From contig NZ_RCDI01000004.1 of the NCBI RefSeq assembly GCF_003675875.1, forward strand, positions 310,001 through 374,000: DNA of 64,000 bases. The letters run 5' to 3'. Within the stretch, counting starts at the first letter, position 1, and the number at the start of each line of letters is the position of its first letter. The notes beneath the pieces were generated by a model. That model was not told the origin of the DNA. It did not search any database and worked only from the letters and a program-made list of their open reading frames with translations. Source of the stretch: Halostella limicola. Lineage in GTDB: Archaea > Halobacteriota > Halobacteria > Halobacteriales > Natronoarchaeaceae. The translations under genes and the position numbers were made by a program. Positions 16,801-25,487 of the stretch are shown here, piece by piece.

Positions 16801-18194
16801 GGCAGGGCCGCCGGGAGGACGGACTCCCGTTCGAACCCTCCGCCGACGTCGTCTCCGATCCCGAGCAGGTCCGCGACGGTCGGGGCGACCGACCGCACGT
16901 CGACTGTCTCGGGGAGCGACGCGTCGGGCGCGGCCGGTCCGCCCAGGCCGAACAGCGGGAGGGTATCCTTGTCGACGCGACCGTGGGACCCGCCGACCTT
17001 CGACGGGTCCAGCGACGCCAGTCCCGACTCCCCGACGAACAGCTCGCACGGATCGAACCCGGGTTTCGCGTGGATGTCCATGTCGGTCGCGTACGGCGGT
17101 CGCTCTCCGCCGTCGGGCCACCAGTAGTACTGGAACCAGGCGTCGCGCTCGGCGATCAGGACGAGGTCGCCAGCGTCCTCGTGGTCGACCGCCCGCGCTT
17201 GCTTGCCGTCGTCGTCGAGGATCTCGGCGATACCGGAGAGCGGTTCGAGGACGTCGCGGACCGCCGGCAGGACGCCGTCGTCGGCGTAGACGTGCGCGAC
17301 CTGGTGGTCGACCATGGCGAACGCCGCGGACTCCGCCAGGTCCACGTCGCCGTCGTCGGCCGTCGCGAGCAGGCCGGCCGCTCTGAGCGCTCGGTTCGGG
17401 AAGACGGGTGTGTCGACGTCGTGGAACCCGTACTCGCTGCAGACGGCGACCGCCGTCTCGTCCCAGCGGCCGTCCGTCCGGAGCGCGTCGAGGAACTCCT
17501 CGAACATGCCGTCGACGGTTTCGAGGGCCGCTTGCAGGACGTCCGATCCGGCCCCGTCGCGCAGGCCGGCGTAGTCGAGGTGGGGGACGTACACCCACAA
17601 CATGTCGGGGTCGTACCGCCGAACGCTCTCTCGGGCGGCGTCAAGGATCCACTCGGTGCTCTCCTCGTTCGCGCCCGGCCCCCAGTAGCGGTGCAGCGGG
17701 AAGTGGCCGAGCTCCTCCCGGAGGTCGTCGTAGAACCCGTCCGGGTTCGTCCAGCAGTTCATCTCGACCAGGTCGTTGTTCTCGTCCTCTATCGGCGACG
17801 GCGTCACGGCGACGTCGGCCGAGGTCCCGATCAGGTGCTGGAAGAAGAACGCACCGGTGGTCAGGTCCGTCTTCTCGGTCGCCGCCTCCCAGAGCCGGGT
17901 CCGCCCGTCGCGGTCACGCTCCCAGAAGGCCGCCTCGTCGGTCTCCCTGTCGTACTCGCCGCTCGCCACGTCGCCGTGGGTCCGCGGCGACCGGCCCGTC
18001 GCGATGGTCGTCTGCGCCGGGACCGTCAGCGCGGGGAACCGCGGGCGCAGGTCCGCGGCGGTCCCGTCGAGCAACTCGGCGAGGTTCGGCATCGATTCGA
18101 GGTGGTCCGCTCGCAGCCCCACGACGTCGAGGACCACGACGCGTTCCGCCTCGGCCGTTCCGTCGTCCGGGCCGCGATTCGATGGGGGAGTCAC
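16785..18194 (-). CDS. type I phosphodiesterase/nucleotide pyrophosphatase (EboF-like)
   Basis: A 469-residue alkaline-phosphatase-fold hydrolase. The first metal site is VLDVVGLRADHLESMPNL; the nucleophile region is PALTVPAQTTIATGRSPRTHG, with the Thr after PAQ as likely nucleophile; further ligands come from YVPHLDYAG, SEYGFHDV and the C-terminal GGSHGR. No signal peptide is seen, so it is probably cytoplasmic. It is divergent from a TatD-like/TIM-barrel/UbiA operon, and that set of families matches the bacterial Ebo operon, in which EboF is this type. The GTG at 18194 begins the conserved region; the longer ATG version is less likely. Confidence 0.8.
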   Translation of the reverse strand: MTPPSNRGPDDGTAEAERVVVLDVVGLRADHLESMPNLAELLDGTAADLRPRFPALTVPAQTTIATGRSPRTHGDVASGEYDRETDEAAFWERDRDGRTRLWEAATEKTDLTTGAFFFQHLIGTSADVAVTPSPIEDENNDLVEMNCWTNPDGFYDDLREELGHFPLHRYWGPGANEESTEWILDAARESVRRYDPDMLWVYVPHLDYAGLRDGAGSDVLQAALETVDGMFEEFLDALRTDGRWDETAVAVCSEYGFHDVDTPVFPNRALRAAGLLATADDGDVDLAESAAFAMVDHQVAHVYADDGVLPAVRDVLEPLSGIAEILDDDGKQARAVDHEDAGDLVLIAERDAWFQYYWWPDGGERPPYATDMDIHAKPGFDPCELFVGESGLASLDPSKVGGSHGRVDKDTLPLFGLGGPAAPDASLPETVDVRSVAPTVADLLGIGDDVGGGFERESVLPAALPHSQS

Positions 18195-18279
18195 GGTACC
18201 GTCTCGTCGTCCGCGTCGGATGTTTGTTATCCGACGTATACCCGCCCGGAGCGGCACGGTATGCGGTTCCTTACGAGGA

Positions 18280-18293
18280 TATCACATGTGATA
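18280..18293. promoter_or_regulatory. perfect 14-bp palindrome in the Ebo-like divergent promoter
   Basis: TATCACATGTGATA is its own reverse complement. It lies between the two divergent transcription units, just upstream of the TATA element TTATATT at 18299-18305 for the rightward operon, a fitting place for a dimeric regulator. Confidence 0.55.
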
Positions 18294-18342
18294 ACTGATT
18301 ATATTGGCTATAACAAAGGTCGGTCTCGTCGCCCCGTCGTCC

Positions 18343-19143
18343 ATGCGGATAATCGACCCCCACATGCACATGGTGTCGCGCTCCGCGGACGACTACGAGC
18401 GCGCCCGGCGGGCCGGCATCGAGTGCTGCATCGAACCGGCGTTCTGGAGCGGGACGGACAAGCGCCACGCGGAGTCGTTCTTCGACTACTTCGAGCACAT
18501 CATCGACTTCGAGACCGACCGCGCGGAGCGGACGGCCGGCGTCGACCACTACGCCACCATCGGACTGGAACCGAAGGAGGCGAACTACCCCGAGATGGCC
18601 GAGCGGGTCCTCGAACGCCTCCCGGAGTACCTCGACCGCGAGAACGTCGTCGGCGTCGGCGAGATCGGCCTCGACCAGGGGACCGAGGCCGAGGAGTGGG
18701 CGTTCCGCGAGCAGCTGCGGATGGCCGAGGAGCGGGAACTACCCGTCATCGTCCACACGCCGCACACCGACAAGCCCGAAGGCACCGAGCGTCTCGTCGA
18801 GATGATCCAGGAAGAGGACGTGACCGAGGAGCGGATCCTCATCGACCACAACACGGAGAACACGATCGACATCTCGCTCCGGACGGACTGCTGGATCGGC
18901 TTCACCCTGTACCCCGGCAAGATTCCCGCCGAGACAGCGATCGACCTGCTGGAGGAGTACGGCACGGACAAGATGATCTTCAACAGCGCCGCCGACTGGG
19001 ACCCCTCGGACCCGCTCGCGGTGCCGAAGGCGCGGGACCGGATGCTGGACAGGGGGTGGGACCGCGAGGAGGTGCGGAAGGTCGTCTTCGAGAACCCGTA
19101 CCGGTTCTTCGACCGCTCTCCGAACTTCGACTACGAGCCATGA
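18343..19143 (+). CDS. TatD-family metal-dependent hydrolase (EboB-like)
   Basis: A 266-residue amidohydrolase-fold protein. The metal motif HxH is DPHMHM (residues 5-10); VGEIGLDQGTEAEEWAF holds the bridging Glu; PVIVHTPH and ILIDHNTEN hold further His ligands; the closing Asp is in NSAADWDPSD. TatD proteins are usually DNases or related hydrolases, but those in Ebo operons act on an unidentified metabolite. Start ATG 18343 is preferred because the barrel begins at once (MRIIDPH). It overlaps the next gene by four bases. Confidence 0.85.
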   Translation: MRIIDPHMHMVSRSADDYERARRAGIECCIEPAFWSGTDKRHAESFFDYFEHIIDFETDRAERTAGVDHYATIGLEPKEANYPEMAERVLERLPEYLDRENVVGVGEIGLDQGTEAEEWAFREQLRMAEERELPVIVHTPHTDKPEGTERLVEMIQEEDVTEERILIDHNTENTIDISLRTDCWIGFTLYPGKIPAETAIDLLEEYGTDKMIFNSAADWDPSDPLAVPKARDRMLDRGWDREEVRKVVFENPYRFFDRSPNFDYEP

Positions 19144-19970
19144 AGTTCGGCTTCTCCACCAACGCCTTCCGGGAGTACGACCTCGACGAGACGATCGAGG
19201 TCCTCGCCGACGCGGGGTACGACGGCGTCGAACTCCTGCTCGACGAACCGCACCTCTACGCCTCCGAGGCCGACGAGGAGTCGATCGGGGCGGTCGAAGA
19301 CGCGCTCGATCGGCACGGCCTCGCCGTCAGCAACTGCAACGCGTTCATGCTGACTGCGATCGAGAGCATCCACCGGCCCTCGTTTATCGAGCCCGGAACG
19401 TCGTACCGACGCCGCCGGATCGAGTATACGCTCGACGCGCTCGACGTCGCAGCCGCGCTCGACGTGCCGCACGTCTCCATCGAGCCCGGCGGACCGATCC
19501 CGGAGGACAAGTCCCGCGAGTGGGCGATGGAGACGTTCCTCGACGGCCTCCGCGAGGTCGCCGCGAAGGCTGAGTCCGTCGGCGTCGACGTGCTGGTCGA
19601 ACCCGAACCGGACCTGCTGATAGAGACGCCCGAGCAGTTCCTCGACCTCGTCGAGCGCGTCGACTCGCCGCGGGTCAAGTGCAACTTCGACGCCGGGCAC
19701 TTCTTCTGCGTCGGCGAGGACCCCGCGGAGCTGGTCGAGATGCTCGGTGAGTACTCCCCCCACTACCACATCGAGGACATCCCCGCCGACCGGACGCACG
19801 AGCACACGCAGCTCGGCGACGGCGCGATGGACGTCGACGGCTTCCTGACCGCGCTCGACGACAGCGGCTACGACGGGTTCGTCACCGTGGAACTGTACCC
19901 CTACCAGGAGACCGCCGCGGAGACGGCGCGCGGGGCGATGCGGTTCCTCGAAGAGCGCGGGTGGGCGTAG
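19140..19970 (+). CDS. sugar-phosphate isomerase/epimerase TIM barrel (EboE-like)
   Basis: A 276-residue AP-endonuclease-2-type barrel. Conserved metal residues appear in order: Glu in DGVELLLDEPH, Glu in VLVEPEPDLL, Asp-His in CNFDAGHFFCV, His in YHIEDIPADRTHEH, and Glu in VTVELYPYQ. Its ATG overlaps the TatD-like gene (ATGA) and its stop is followed directly by the UbiA ATG, so the three are co-translated. The EPEPDLLIETPEQFLDL segment is as in EboE proteins. A paralogue lies at 22612. Confidence 0.85.
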   Translation: MKFGFSTNAFREYDLDETIEVLADAGYDGVELLLDEPHLYASEADEESIGAVEDALDRHGLAVSNCNAFMLTAIESIHRPSFIEPGTSYRRRRIEYTLDALDVAAALDVPHVSIEPGGPIPEDKSREWAMETFLDGLREVAAKAESVGVDVLVEPEPDLLIETPEQFLDLVERVDSPRVKCNFDAGHFFCVGEDPAELVEMLGEYSPHYHIEDIPADRTHEHTQLGDGAMDVDGFLTALDDSGYDGFVTVELYPYQETAAETARGAMRFLEERGWA

Positions 19971-20888
19971 ATGGGCGGGGCGGCGACCGCGAGGCGGCGA
20001 CCGTCGCTGTCCGCGGTCGCCGCGCTCGTCCGGGTACCGAACCTCTTCACCGCGCCGCCAGACGTGATCCTCGGCGCGGCGCTCGCGGCGGGAGCGGGAT
20101 CCGGGGTGGCGCCGCGGACCGTCGCGGGGCTCGCGCTCGCATCAGTGTTCCTCTACGCTGGCGGCACGGCGCTGAACGACGCGTTCGACGCCCTGCGGGA
20201 CGCCGACGAACGACCCGAGCGACCGATCCCGTCTGGAGAGATCTCCCGTCGGACGGGTTTCGAACTCGGCGCGCTGTTTCTGGTTCTCGGCGTCGCGACG
20301 GCCGGCGCGTCGGCGGGCCTCGCGGGCGGGACGATCGCGGCGGCGACCGCCGCAGGGATCCTCCTCTACGACGGCGCACTGAACGGCGGGACGTTCGGCT
20401 TTCTCGCCATGGGCGCCGTTCGCGGTCTGAACGTCGTTCTCGGGACCGCGGCCGGCGAGGGGCTGCTCCCGCCTCGGTGGTACCTCCCCGTTGTTGCAAT
20501 CGCGGTGTATATCGCAGCCGTGACCTTCATGGCCGCGGACGAGGCCCGCGACGGGAACCGTTCGGCGGTCGCGGTCGCCGCGGTGGCCACCATCGCTGCC
20601 GCGCTCACCGCTGGCGTTCATCTCGGTCTCGCGCGCGCCGGTCCAGCGGCGGCCGCCGTCGGACTCGGTCTCGCCGGCTGGTTCCTGATCAGGACCGGCG
20701 CTGCCCTCCGCGCCGCTTACGCCGACCCGTCTCCGTCGACCGTCGGACCCGCCGTGGGGACGTGCGTCCTCGGCCTCGTTGCGGTAGACGCCGCCTACGC
20801 CGCCGCGTCGGGCCTCGTGTGGGCCGGGGCGGCGGTCGCCTTTCTGGTCCCAGCCGTCTGGCTCGCACGCCTGTTCGACGTGTCATAG
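19971..20888 (+). CDS. UbiA-family prenyltransferase (EboC-like)
   Basis: A 305-residue membrane protein with about eight to nine segments. The first aspartate-rich motif is LNDAFDALRDADERPERP, matching the NDxxDxxxD consensus that binds Mg2+-prenyl diphosphate, followed by IPSGEIS. The second motif is weak (AADEARDGN near residue 185). It would transfer a prenyl chain to a small acceptor at the membrane. Immediate contact with the TIM-barrel gene and the presence of TatD-like and phosphodiesterase genes point to an Ebo-type pathway rather than haem or quinone synthesis. Confidence 0.88.
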   Translation: MGGAATARRRPSLSAVAALVRVPNLFTAPPDVILGAALAAGAGSGVAPRTVAGLALASVFLYAGGTALNDAFDALRDADERPERPIPSGEISRRTGFELGALFLVLGVATAGASAGLAGGTIAAATAAGILLYDGALNGGTFGFLAMGAVRGLNVVLGTAAGEGLLPPRWYLPVVAIAVYIAAVTFMAADEARDGNRSAVAVAAVATIAAALTAGVHLGLARAGPAAAAVGLGLAGWFLIRTGAALRAAYADPSPSTVGPAVGTCVLGLVAVDAAYAAASGLVWAGAAVAFLVPAVWLARLFDVS

Positions 20889-21143
20889 TGCGCCGCGTTC
20901 GACGACGTGTCGGGACGGTCGGCCCGTCATCGAAACGCCACTGTTTAAGTCACTTCACGACCGAATGTCTCTCGGTGCTCTGACGCCGTGCTAGGATCGC
21001 ACGGCTTCGACGGGCACCGTCTTACAGTGATACCGCATCGCCCGTGAGCCGGTCGCTTCGCGCTCTTCTCGTGTCGAAACCGGCGTCGAGACGGCGAACT
21101 ACCACTCTGCCAGACCCGCGCGTCCCGTGAAACGCCGCCGCGA

Positions 21144-22391
21144 TCAGAGGACTGACTGCGCCAGTCCGAGGAAGATGAAGAATCCGAGAACGTCCGTTGC
21201 GGTCGTGATGAAGATCGTCGCCGAGGTAGCCGGGTCCTTCCCGATCTTGTCCAGGATGAGGGGGATGGCCGTTCCGAAGAAGCCGGCGATGATGAGGCTC
21301 AACACCATCGACACCCCGAGAACGAGCCCCAGAAGCGGACTCCGGTTGAACACCGAGGCGATGATCGCGACGAGCACGCCGGTGATGGCCCCGTTGGCGG
21401 CGCCGGCGATCACCTCGTTTATCACGGCGCGGCCGCCGGTCGACAGTGATATTTGGCCGAACGCCAGCCCGCGAACCGTGACGGCCATCGACTGGGTGCC
21501 CGCGTTCCCGCCCATCCCGGCGACAACCGGCATGTACACCGCGAGCAGCGTGAACGCCGCGATGGTGTCCTCGAAGAAACCGACCGCCCCCGCGGCGAGA
21601 AACGCCGTCCCGAGATTGATGATGAGCCACTTGTACCGGTTTCGAACCTTCGAGAGCGGCCCGTCGAGGACGCTCTCTTCCTCCTGCACGCCCGTGAACT
21701 CGTACAGCGTCTCGCCGGCTTCCTCCTCGATGACCCGGAGGAGGTCCTCGGCGTAGATGACGCCGAGGATGCTGCCGTCGCCGTCCAGCACCGCGACGGA
21801 GCTCTCCGGGTTCTCCCGGAACACGTCGACGACGTCCGTGTCGGCGCTGTCGTACGCGACCGTCGGGGTCTCGTGGACGTGTTCGCGGAGGTCGATCTGC
21901 CCCTCGTCAGTCAGCGCCAGCGTCTGTCCGGGCAGTTCGCCCAGGAGGTCGTCTCCCTCGGTGACGAAGATGGTCGGAAACCTGTCGGTCCGGTCCTCGT
22001 GACGCTGCACGCGCCGCGCGACCTCCTCCACGCTCCGGTCGACGCCGACGGTGACGTAGTCCAAGTGCATCAGCCCGGCCGCGCTCTCGGGACTGAACTG
22101 GAGGAGAAACTCCACTTTCTCCTGGCGGTCCTCGTCGAGCCGCTGTAACACCTCGTCCCGCGTGGTCTCGTCCGCCAGCACGAGCGCGTCGGCTACCTCG
22201 TCCGGGTCGAGCCGACGAACGAAGTTCAGGAGCTCCTCCCGATCCATGTCCGCGACGAGCGACTCCCGAACCGATTCGGGTAACTGAAAGAAGACCTCTC
22301 GTTGCCGCCCTCGCGAGAGCTCGACGAACTCCGCAGCCGGCGTCGGCGACGTGGCGATATCTCGCTGCGCGTCGGCCAACTGGTCGGCCAT
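21144..22391 (-). CDS. mgtE: magnesium transporter MgtE
   Basis: A 415-residue Mg2+ channel with the complete layout: MgtE_N helical domain (residues 1-125; PESVRESLVADMDREELLNF), two CBS domains (about 128-250; LDYVTVGVDRSVEEV, IYAEDLLRVIEE), the plug helix (NRYKWLIINLGTAF) and five membrane segments with the pore signature MPVVAGMGGNAGTQSM. It stands alone with no Mg-responsive leader that I can see. Confidence 0.93.
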   Translation of the reverse strand: MADQLADAQRDIATSPTPAAEFVELSRGRQREVFFQLPESVRESLVADMDREELLNFVRRLDPDEVADALVLADETTRDEVLQRLDEDRQEKVEFLLQFSPESAAGLMHLDYVTVGVDRSVEEVARRVQRHEDRTDRFPTIFVTEGDDLLGELPGQTLALTDEGQIDLREHVHETPTVAYDSADTDVVDVFRENPESSVAVLDGDGSILGVIYAEDLLRVIEEEAGETLYEFTGVQEEESVLDGPLSKVRNRYKWLIINLGTAFLAAGAVGFFEDTIAAFTLLAVYMPVVAGMGGNAGTQSMAVTVRGLAFGQISLSTGGRAVINEVIAGAANGAITGVLVAIIASVFNRSPLLGLVLGVSMVLSLIIAGFFGTAIPLILDKIGKDPATSATIFITTATDVLGFFIFLGLAQSVL

Positions 22392-22611
22392 ACTCCTTGC
22401 CCATCTGCCACTGACTAAATACTTGCGTCGGGTCCGGTCGCCGCACCTGCGCTCGGCCCGGCGAGGCTGAGTAGAGAACGCCTACGTCATCCTGTACCTC
22501 TCTCACGGGGTGTTTGCGGGGGTCGTAGTCGGTCCGCTTCTGAACGGCTCCTTCGAACCGTAGGCGGCGTATATTTTACCCCTGTCGGGTCGCAGACCCG
22601 TCCGGTTAATT

Positions 22612-23469
22612 ATGTCTTCGAGCGTAGATCTGGCGTTCTCGACGAACGCCTACACCGAGTACGACCTCGACGAGGCGGTCAGACGGGTCGCTGCGTACGG
22701 GTACGACGGCGTCGAACTGCTCTGCGACGCGCCCCACGCCTACTTTCCCTCGTTCGAGACGGAGGACCGACGTGCCCTCGTCGACGCGCTCGACGAGACG
22801 GGGATCGCCGTGTCCAACGTCAACGCCAACACGGCGATGGGGTACTACGACGACGCGCCGCCCTCGGCCTTCTTCGACCCGAGCATCGTCACGGCCGACG
22901 AGGAGGACCGACGGTGGCGCGTCGAGTACACGAAACGCGCGATCGACCTCGCCGAGCGCGTCGACTCGCCGGCCGTCAGCGTCGCGACCGGTCGCCCCCT
23001 TCCCGGGACCCCGCCGGCGGAGGCGCACGAGTACCTCCGCGAGTCGCTCCGCGAGATCCTCGACTACGCCGAACCGAGGGGCGTCGACGTGGGGATCGAG
23101 TTCGAACCGGGGTTGCTCGTCGGCTGTACCGACGAGGCGCTCGACCTGATCGACGACCTCGGGCGCTCCTCGCTGGGGATCAACCTGGACCTGGGACACG
23201 CCGCAGTCGATGGGGAGAACCTCGCCGAGACGATCCGCCGCTCCGCCCGGCACATCACCGGCCTCCACGTCGAGGACATTCCCGGCGGCCGCGGGGGCAA
23301 GCACTACCACCTCGTCCCGGGCGACGGGGACCTCGACTTCCCCGCCGTCTTCGACGCGCTCGCCGCGGTCGGGTACGACGGTTTCGCCACCGTGGAACTG
23401 TACACCTACCCCGACGAACCGGACGCCGCCGCGAGACGCGCTCACGAAACGCTCTCGGAGTACGCATGA
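22612..23469 (+). CDS. sugar-phosphate isomerase/epimerase TIM barrel, second copy
   Basis: A 285-residue barrel clearly related to the EboE-like protein at 19140: both begin FSTNA-(F/Y)-(R/T)-EYDLDE and keep the DGVELL, LGH, HVEDIPGGRGGKH and TVELYTY segments. Metal ligands are therefore preserved. The two genes are 2.6 kb apart with mgtE between them, which suggests duplication followed by change of context. It overlaps a tiny zinc protein by four bases. Confidence 0.85.
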   Translation: MSSSVDLAFSTNAYTEYDLDEAVRRVAAYGYDGVELLCDAPHAYFPSFETEDRRALVDALDETGIAVSNVNANTAMGYYDDAPPSAFFDPSIVTADEEDRRWRVEYTKRAIDLAERVDSPAVSVATGRPLPGTPPAEAHEYLRESLREILDYAEPRGVDVGIEFEPGLLVGCTDEALDLIDDLGRSSLGINLDLGHAAVDGENLAETIRRSARHITGLHVEDIPGGRGGKHYHLVPGDGDLDFPAVFDALAAVGYDGFATVELYTYPDEPDAAARRAHETLSEYA

Positions 23470-23603
23470 CTGGGTGCGCCGTCTGCGGCGGTTCCGTCCA
23501 CCCCGCCGAACGGATCGACTCTGAGCACCACGGTGTCCGGTACGAGTTCTGTTCGGACGAGCACCGCACCGAGTTCGAGGCGCTGCCCGGCGAGTTCGTC
23601 TGA
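23466..23603 (+). CDS. 45-residue TRASH/YHS-like zinc-binding protein
   Basis: Overlaps the TIM-barrel stop by four bases (ATGA). The sequence has CAVCGG near the start and FCSDEHRTEF near the end, the treble-clef pattern (C-x2-C ... F-C-x3-H) of TRASH/YHS domains, which bind zinc or copper. It may deliver or sense the metal used by the preceding isomerase (inference from coupling). Confidence 0.7.
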   Translation: MTGCAVCGGSVHPAERIDSEHHGVRYEFCSDEHRTEFEALPGEFV

Positions 23604-24148
23604 GTCCAGTTCGTCTCCCGTTGGGGCTGGTCGGGATTGAACGTTGTAGCAGTCCCCAGTTGTTAATCTGTTATAACCAGCCAGTGTTACTGCCCAGTGT
23701 AACCCTAATGCTGGCGACGCTGTTCTCCGAAGCGCGAAATTCTAGTAGAAATCCTGGTAGCTATGACTAAGTACTATAAATTTTAGACATAGCTGCCGCG
23801 GGAGGTAGCGCCCCGCATTGTCAACGACGTTAACAGAAATTGTTGCGAGTAACGGCTCTGCAAGACACTCTAGAACGGTATCGGGTGTTACTAGAAAGAA
23901 TTATAGAATATAACCCACCCCGCCCCAAAATAGCACACAACCACCCTCACTGGGCTCTATCCGGTTTATTTGAAAACGAAGATGAATTCGGGGGGCTCGT
24001 GTAGTTCTATATATTTATAACCGAAATATAATACTAAATTATATTATGTTTTGGGTTAGCCAAACCGCGGTCCCGACAAGCGAAATTCGGCAAAGGGGTC
24101 TTCCCGAGTCCGACATCAACCGAAACCCTCGCGATAGACCTGTTCGGG
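23604..24148. other. AT-rich gene-free island between convergent genes
   Basis: About 540 bases, visibly AT-rich compared with the rest of the window, with no start-codon-bearing gene. It contains a perfect AT hairpin AATATAAT-ACTAA-ATTATATT (24025-24045), a second hairpin TTTGG-GTTAG-CCAAA (24050-24064), runs such as TATATATTTATAA and near-repeats CAGTGTTAC/CAGTGTAAC around 23684-23702. One stop-free stretch of 56 codons (23834-24004) has no ATG. Remnant of a mobile element or a structured RNA are both possible. Confidence 0.5.
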
Positions 24149-25246
24149 TCACCAAGAGGTGATCGTAACGTCGCGTAGCGGGCGATCGAGCGGTATCGAC
24201 ACGTCGCCGCCCGTGTAGTGCGAGACGTAGAAGCCGACGATGATCTCCAGGGAGCGCGCCGCCGCACGTCCGGGCGAGTGGTTCGTCGCGTCGCCGTTCA
24301 GGAGGTCGACGACGTGGCTCGCCGCGTTCGCGAACGACCCCTCGTAGTCGTCTTCCCACATCCACGCGTCCTCGATGCCGGGGATCGGCTGCTCGACGTG
24401 CTCGCCGTCCTCCAGCGACCAGTAGCGCCACTCGCCGTCGTCGTTGTTCATGTACAGTTTCCCCTCGCTGCCGACGAACGAGAGCGACATCGACGACGAC
24501 GCCCGCGGTATCGTGCAGTCGATCGTCGCGAACGTCCCGTCGTCCATCAGCACGTACCCGCCGCCCGCCGAGTCGTCGACCTCGTCGGCGGCGTCCAGCG
24601 AGTCGACCGCCTCGTTCTCGCCCGAGACGTAGCCGGAGACGCGGTCAGCGCGCGCGTCGAGGAGGTAGACCAGCGTGTCGAGGAGGTGCGTCGAGTTCCG
24701 GAGCAGTTCCATTCGGAACTGCGTCGACACGGAGTGAACCTCGCCGAGCAGGTCGTCGTCGCGGACCAGTTCGTGGAGGCGCCGTAGCTTGTCCGTGAAC
24801 CTGAACGAGTGGTTGACGACGAGTTCCGCGCCGGCGTCGTCGCACGCCTCGATCATCTCCTCGGCGTCGGAGACCGAAGAGGCGATCGGCTTCTCGCACC
24901 AGATGACGTCGGGGTCGGCGGCGGAGCGCGCCGCGTCGACGACGTGGTCGCGGTGGAGGTACGAGGGCGTGCAGACGGAGACGACGTCGAGGTCCTCCTC
25001 GGCCAGCATCGCCTCGTGCCCGACGTAGCGCCGGTCGGACGGTATCTCCCAGGCCTCGCCGAACTTCCGGAGGTTCTCCCGGTCGACGTCGGCGACGGCG
25101 ACGAGTTCGACATCTGTCGCGTCGTCGTAGCCGCCCGCGTGGCTTGCCCGGATCTTCTCCTCGCCGATCGCTTCCTCGTCGTGCATTCCGAGGATCCCCA
25201 TACCGGCGATCCCGCCGGTACCGACGATCCCAGCTCGGTAGCTCAT
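24149..25246 (-). CDS. Gfo/Idh/MocA-family oxidoreductase
   Basis: A 365-residue NAD(P)-dependent sugar or cyclitol dehydrogenase. The N-terminal Rossmann motif is [29 protein letters not shown] holds the catalytic Lys of the EKP motif; the second domain begins at [13 protein letters not shown], and [14 protein letters not shown] has the conserved HLLDTL pattern. The acidic first domain fits inositol-, glucose-fructose- or glycoside-dehydrogenase types, but the substrate cannot be fixed. It diverges from the FAH-family gene. Confidence 0.88.
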   Translation of the reverse strand: MSYRAGIVGTGGIAGMGILGMHDEEAIGEEKIRASHAGGYDDATDVELVAVADVDRENLRKFGEAWEIPSDRRYVGHEAMLAEEDLDVVSVCTPSYLHRDHVVDAARSAADPDVIWCEKPIASSVSDAEEMIEACDDAGAELVVNHSFRFTDKLRRLHELVRDDDLLGEVHSVSTQFRMELLRNSTHLLDTLVYLLDARADRVSGYVSGENEAVDSLDAADEVDDSAGGGYVLMDDGTFATIDCTIPRASSSMSLSFVGSEGKLYMNNDDGEWRYWSLEDGEHVEQPIPGIEDAWMWEDDYEGSFANAASHVVDLLNGDATNHSPGRAAARSLEIIVGFYVSHYTGGDVSIPLDRPLRDVTITSW

Positions 25247-25487
25247 TGTGAACGTCTACCTCTCTTGCGGCGCGCATTATAACGGTTGTGTCTCCGCCGA
25301 TCCGCCACCGATTAGAGGTCGTCGCGGTCCCGAAACGTCGGTCGGCACTACCCAACGTCGCCCGGTCGATGGATACGGGAACTGCTCGAGGAGGGATGCC
25401 GTTTCGGTGTTCGACTCGCGCGCCCCGCGACCCGGGGAAGTCGCCACCATCCGAATACTTTTGACGGTCGGTCGGGATCGGACACGT

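Noticed and set aside
16201-17598. Leftward open frame continuing upstream of the M24 peptidase start
   Set aside because: Arg/Gly-rich; it crosses the acidic hypothetical gene and runs in another frame of the phosphodiesterase. GC-rich codon bias makes such open frames common here.
16236-19970. Very long rightward open frame of more than 1,200 codons
   Set aside because: It runs antisense to the phosphodiesterase over most of its length and is Arg/Pro-rich, unlike halophilic proteins. Only its last part (from 19140) is real, the TIM-barrel gene.
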